Shown: positions 59,435 through 64,000 of the stretch, one piece after another | Numbering within the stretch: position 1 is the first letter of the stretch | How the letters are laid out: every line of letters begins with the position of its first letter | NCBI GenBank assembly: GCA_031772625.1 | Contig: CM062810.1 | Coordinates: 454,217,731-454,281,730 of the forward strand | From: Pinus tabuliformis | Lineage: Eukaryota > Streptophyta > Pinopsida > Pinales > Pinaceae | Length of the DNA: 64,000 bases | Direction of reading: 5' to 3' | Translations under genes and position numbers: made by a program | Notes under the pieces: model-generated | What the model saw: only the letters and a program-made list of their open reading frames with translations | The model's database searches: none | What the model was told of the DNA's origin: nothing

Positions 59435-60433
59435 TCAACTTAACGTTTCCACAACCAACAATTTTAGCTTTCTTATCATCCCCCAAGAAGACATCAGTAC
59501 CATCATATTTCTCATACTCATAGAACCAATCTCTATGGGGAGTGAAGTGAATAATGCATCTAAGTCAATCAACCATGTCTCATGATCTACATGTGTACTT
59601 GAAGAAGCCAAGAACACATCCCCACCTTCATTTGAGGTGGTTTTATCCTCTACATAAGAAGCATCATCATATCCCTTCCCTTTGTCAGGAGCTTTAGATT
59701 TATAGTCTCTTTTGTAGTGCTCTTCCTTTTTGCATTTCCAACACACCTTTACATGTTTTCCTGGAGATTTATATCTTCCTCAAGATTTAGATCTCCCACT
59801 CGATGACTTATATTTGTTTCTCTTCTGGGACCATCCTCATACAGACAAAGAATCACCATTCTAGCTCTCCATATTTTTCCGTCTGATCTCCTCCGTCAAC
59901 AAGGATGAGACTATTTCATCAAACTGCAAGGAAGTTGCATTGCTACCTATTGTAATAACTAGACTATCCCACAAATTTGGTAGAGAACACAACAAACTGA
60001 TGTACTTATCTTCATCTAAAATTTTAATATAAACATACAATAACTGAATTACCACAATATTAAATGCATTCAGATGCTCTATCATCGAGTCTCCATCTTT
60101 CTTCCTCAGGTTATACAACTTTTTCGGTAGGAATAGTTTATTCACTAGAGACTTAGATTGGTATAAAGTCCCTAACTTGTCCCATAAAGCCTTCACCTTA
60201 GCTTCCCCTGATACATTCAAGAATACTAAATTTGAGACACAGAATTGTATTGTGCTCTTTGCCTTCTGATCCAACTTATTCCATTCTTCATTGGACACTC
60301 TCATTGGTTAAGTACCCAGATCTACCACGATCCACTAATCTTTATCCACCAATAGATCGTCCATCTTGAGTTTCCACAACTCAAAACTCTGACCATTAAA
60401 TTTATCGATCTCAATCTTTCCAATGATCACCAT
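59435..60433 (-). pseudogene. Copia gag and protease, element F
   Basis: ATG at 60433 (MVIIGKIEIDKFNG) opens Gag with LWDKLGTLYQSKSLVNK and LYNLRKKDGDSMIEHLN. The zinc knuckle is CWKCKKEEHYKRDY, whose last Cys is Tyr. The protease motif is ruined (WLIDLDALF where a DSGAS-type site is usual), and a frameshift follows near 59500. Confidence 0.9.
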
Positions 60434-60555
60434 CTTCTTTCACCACCAGAATTGATCCCGTAGATCTCCCACTAAACAAGGTCTACCACAGGCCCAAGCG
60501 AAACCCCTTAGCAACAAAGGCATCCCATTGAAGCCAAAACAACTCCGATACAAAA

Positions 60556-60877
60556 TGTAGGTTTTAACCCCATACAGAAATTACCTGCATATGAATTCTA
60601 AAACACAGAAAATAAATAATGTGAGAGCATAAAACATAAAACACATATACACAGAGATTTTTTTGTGGATCCCAAAACTAGGACTACCATATTGATTTTT
60701 CATTATGTTCCTTTCAATGTTACAATACATATATATACATGCCGAAGCAACTAATACCATGGACCAAAAACCATTGCACCCAAAACCATGTGCGAAAACC
60801 ATGCACAAAACCATAGGTAGGTCCTCCCACCTAATAAAGGGGAGCTAGTCCAGGAAAGAATATAACACAACCCAACA
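60556..60877 (-). repeat. 5' LTR of element F (322 bp)
   Basis: Partner of 55953-56459 but about 180 bases shorter. It ends CCCAACA next to the 190-bp segment at 60878. A TATA-like ATATATATAC lies at about 60727-60737. Confidence 0.9.
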
Positions 60878-61068
60878 CATTGAAGATCCATCTCATACAT
60901 AGATCATGCTTCCTCCACTTGAACTGCACGATCCCATTGCTCATGCATTGGAGGAATCTTACATTGCAAGCACTTGTTCACAACACAAGTTATCTTTGAT
61001 TCTTTTGTTTGCTTGCATGTCATATTCAATAGTATGTGTATGCTTCAAAGTCACATGCAGTGTCACAT
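60878..61068. repeat. 190-bp segment of element G, copy beside the 5' LTR of F
   Basis: Second copy of 55611-55800, starting CATTGAAGATCC exactly at the LTR edge. Confidence 0.85.
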
Positions 61069-62344
61069 AGCACTATGATAAGTCCACAGACTGATCATCA
61101 TGCACTTCTACTCACTTATGTCCTGTGGGAACTGTCCAACATGAAGTGTGGTTGTCTTCATTGTTATATATTTCTTGCTTGCTGGTTCACACTACTGGGC
61201 TGCTTGCAGACCCAACCTTCACCAACATGGGTCAACCAATGCCTCGGTGGATGCAATGGAAATATCACTTCACATGATCAGGTCCATGCACCGTTACTTT
61301 AGGAGTAGGAGTAGTGTTTTATTTCAGTTGTTTGCTTTCATGTTTTTTTTCTTACTCACTTTGTTTGTTTGTTTGCTTGCTTGTTTTATTACTTATTTTT
61401 CTTTCACTTTTTCTTTTGCTTTTGCTTTGCTTTGTTGTTTTTTAGTTCGCTTGTTTCGTTCGTAGGTTAGTTCCACATGAAACCATGTATGACTCTTGAA
61501 ACGAGTTGGGTGGAGTACAAGAGGGCTTTTACAACTATCACTACTTGGTTACCTGTCATCTTGCCTCTGTATAAAGAACTTGTTACTTTTATTCCATGAT
61601 ACATCGAAGGAAAATACGTACTGTTTGAACTGAACCTTGGTGAAAACACAATGCTTGCATGCTAACTAGTGTCATCTTCTCTGCTCAGTTGTATTTGGGT
61701 TAACCCTTCTTAGCTCAGTCAAGTAGAGTAAGGTGAGGGGGAAAACCTTAACAAACATGTTAGTGATACAATAAACTACTTCTCTGATGGAACAACCTCT
61801 TATGCTCTCAATAAGTCGGGATCCCTCTTCCACATCTGAAATGAATGTGTTATGCATAGTTAAAAAATGAAAAATGAAAAATAAAGAAAATGAAAAGTAA
61901 AAAAAAAAATCAAAGTGAAAAATGAAAAATTAATAAGGTGAAAGAAGAGAAAGGCCTCCTGTGCAAGGAGGTGATGCAAGTAATTCCTCTGGGCTACTGA
62001 CCAGGTTCTGGTAGCAGAGCCATGCTTGTGTTTGTATGTGACTCCACCGAGGTACTGTCCAGGTCTGCTGGTAGTGGAGCAACACGAGGGATGAAACCAA
62101 GACTCTGACGACTATACTACTTATGCACCAATAGACCCCTCAACCCCAATCAAAACAACTATGTTTCCTTGGCTTGGAATGTGTGTCAATTGACTAAGAT
62201 ATTGTTAGATGCTACATCTTACAATCAAGCTAGTGTGAAACCAAGATGAGATGAGAACTAGACAATACTTCTAGAGGTGTTAGACTTGTTTTTCACAAAT
62301 AAGGTCCATTCAGAGAGATGGATCTCTACCAGTGTTTCGCCAAT
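61069..62344 (+). other. 3' internal region of element G, noncoding
   Basis: No supported gene. A purine-rich, A-rich stretch of AAAATGAAAAAT type lies at 61860-61960. No clear polypurine tract is seen directly before the right LTR. Confidence 0.5.
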
Positions 62345-64000
62345 TGTTTTAGTGGCTACAACCACCCTCCAAAATTTTCCCTTAGCTTCATTCTGGAGCC
62401 TCCTTACCAAGTTTTCACATAATCTTTCCTTGCTTTGTCAAGTTTACAAGCTTCAATGTTTTTATTTTGCAGAGGCAGCTTGTCGATCACAACTCGATGC
62501 ATTATCCTCATAGGCTAATCACCCAGACTTGATCCAGTTGTAGGCTAAGCTACTCTTGCAAGAAATTTCACAATTCTAGAGGGAAATGAGCCTTCCCTCT
62601 AGAAATTTCACAATCCTAACTGGTAGTTTGCTGGACTCCAGAATTGCGCAATTCTGGCAGTCAAAACTCATTGCACAATTTTTCCCAGCATGGATTCTCA
62701 GCCTAGAATTTGTACAAATCTAGGAAGCAGTCAGCTGCTTTGCCCAAAAAGTGCAAAAATATCTTGGGCATCTAGCCCATCTCCCAGACAGAAATGTGCA
62801 TTTTCTCCCAAAAATTGATCAGTCTCTTGCATGTGTAGTTGAGTTGGTCGATTCCCTCTGATACCGAGAAAAACTGACATGCATGCATGGGTGGCTTCTC
62901 CTAAGGAAGCATGCAAGGGAATCTCTTATTTCAGGGATCTATTTTTGCCAGTGGGAGGTTAGATGAAAGGATCATTCAGAAACCTCACAGCAAGTGTTGC
63001 TTTCCCTAGATTTGTGGAATGCATGTCACAACCTCGATATTATCAAAACTCATCAATCAAATGCTGCAGAGCTTATTCCTCACATCAACCTTGTAGCTCT
63101 GATGTCCCACATCACATCAAGGAGTAGTCAGCACATCTAGCTCAGTTGTTTTGGGGTAAGCCCGCTTTCCATGCCTTGTGTTGAATTTCTATTTTTTTTT
63201 GTGTTTTTGCTTGTGTGAGTACTATTTTCTTAATTTCTTTGAACACTTGCTATCGTTTATATGTATTATAGCTTGTCCAAATATTGTTTCAGTTTTCGTT
63301 GCTATCTCACTGTTGTCGCATGCATGAAACTGTTTTTCACGAATGGTTGTTGATTCAGCGACTCTCTTCACCCACATTCATGTTGACATGTTTACTGAAT
63401 ATTTCTTTCATGTTTGCATACACTATCAATCACTTCTGCTTTCACTAAGTGTCGGCATGCATCCATTGTCAATTTCTTTTCAGTTGCCCTTTGGTGAGTC
63501 TGACTAACCTTGGTCTGGACTCTGCCTTCATAGAGACAACATTGCATAATCTAGTGAAGGAAGGCTCTGTCTTCCTCTCCAAAAATGTGCATTTCTTCTG
63601 TGGAACTATTCTCCAGGACTATTTTTCACATTTTTGAGGGACAGTGACTGCTGGCCTAGAAAATTGCGTAATGCAGTCACTGAGCCTGCAACATTTCCAG
63701 CTAAGATTACGCATTATGCAAGTCCAACAGTTAGCAGACAGACTCGACTATGCATTGTGTAGTTCTAGTAGTCAGTTAGTCTCCCAGCAACCCAGAATGT
63801 GCCTTGTGTAGTCTTAGGAGTCAATCTGCCGACCTCCCAGCTGAAATTGCACAACCTTCATGATCAGTGACACAAGTATGTTGCAAGTCAGTTCTCAAGT
63901 TCATTTTGGTTTTCGACTGAAATATTGCTTTCCATGAGTGTTTCCATGTCTCTAGGTATTTCAGTTGTTCATTTTCCTCTCAGCAATGTAGGTACAATGG
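62345..64000 (+). repeat. Right LTR of element G, cut by the window end
   Basis: Aligns with 35651-37353 from TGTTTTAGTGGC to GGTACAATGG at the last base. Copies differ clearly, so G is older than C and E. Confidence 0.8.

Larger units (their letters stand above)
55953..60877 (-). mobile_element. Element F: Ty1-copia element, minus strand
   Basis: Two LTRs (60556-60877 and 55953-56459) enclose gag, protease, integrase, RT and RNase H in the copia order (integrase before RT). The primer site beside the 5' LTR is a degenerate initiator tRNA-Met match (TTTGTATCGGAG on the minus strand). One frameshift near 59430-59500 and many stops disable it. The Tork-like lineage is suggested by the common YVDDMLLVGN and DADWAGDLDKRRSTSGY motifs. 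Confidence 0.92.
35651..64000 (+). mobile_element. Element G: gag-only LTR retrotransposon derivative, split by elements C and F
   Basis: Two long direct repeats (35651-37353 and 62345-64000) bound a region which, after removal of elements C and F, holds a Gag-like ORF but no pol. This is the make-up of a large non-autonomous derivative that would depend on enzymes from another element. The right LTR is cut by the window end, so neither target duplication nor full length can be checked. The orientation follows the gag ORF. Confidence 0.6.

Overview
This window looks like nuclear DNA of a large-genome seed plant. It is AT-rich and poor in CpG, is built mostly from nested LTR retrotransposons, and holds almost no host genes. 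The element types are plant ones: Tat/Athila-like Ty3-gypsy, chromodomain-bearing Ty3-gypsy, Ty1-copia, and a long gag-only derivative. Primer sites match initiator tRNA-Met and tRNA-Asp. A gymnosperm or another plant with a huge genome would fit, but the sequence does not prove this. No intact gene was found.

Layout. (1) 1-8472, + strand: the 3' part of a Tat-like Ty3-gypsy element (A), with the end of RT, RNase H and integrase, then a CpG-rich block, then a 1,220-codon third ORF. (2) About 9.7-18 kb, + strand: a second Tat-like element (B), with an integrase fragment, a TCGCAATA-rich block and a 195-codon third ORF. It is split by element D (12037-16554, - strand), a chromovirus with 333-bp LTRs and target duplication ATTTC. 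(3) 18-22 kb: unassigned DNA with tandem duplications. (4) 22.1-32.4 kb: a 2-kb segment duplicated in tandem. Each copy holds a decayed 171-bp Kelch-repeat exon on the - strand. Element E (24733-30800, + strand, chromovirus, TTGCA duplication) sits inside the exon of the second copy. (5) 34.8-35.5 kb: a broken J-domain (DnaJ-like) gene. (6) 35.65-64.0 kb: a gag-only retrotransposon derivative (G) with LTRs of at least 1.7 kb. Its gag is split by element C (39442-54184, - strand, CCTCC duplication), a 14.7-kb element with 2.07-kb LTRs, a tRNA-Asp primer site, a single-frame gag-pol and a third ORF next to the polypurine tract. G also carries a rearranged Ty1-copia element F (55953-60877, - strand).

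How the parts relate. Each autonomous element once encoded its own replication proteins: Gag for particles, protease, RT/RNase H for cDNA synthesis and integrase for insertion. All copies here are disabled, mainly by in-frame stops with very few frameshifts. Many of those stops sit where CAG, CAA or CGA would be expected, as methylcytosine deamination would produce. The most unusual features are the third ORFs of A, B and C. They lie downstream of integrase, show no membrane segments, carry coiled coils in A and C, and are each preceded by a block rich in CpG. Element C is also peppered with a short repeated word, TTCCTGTAGAA, on both strands.
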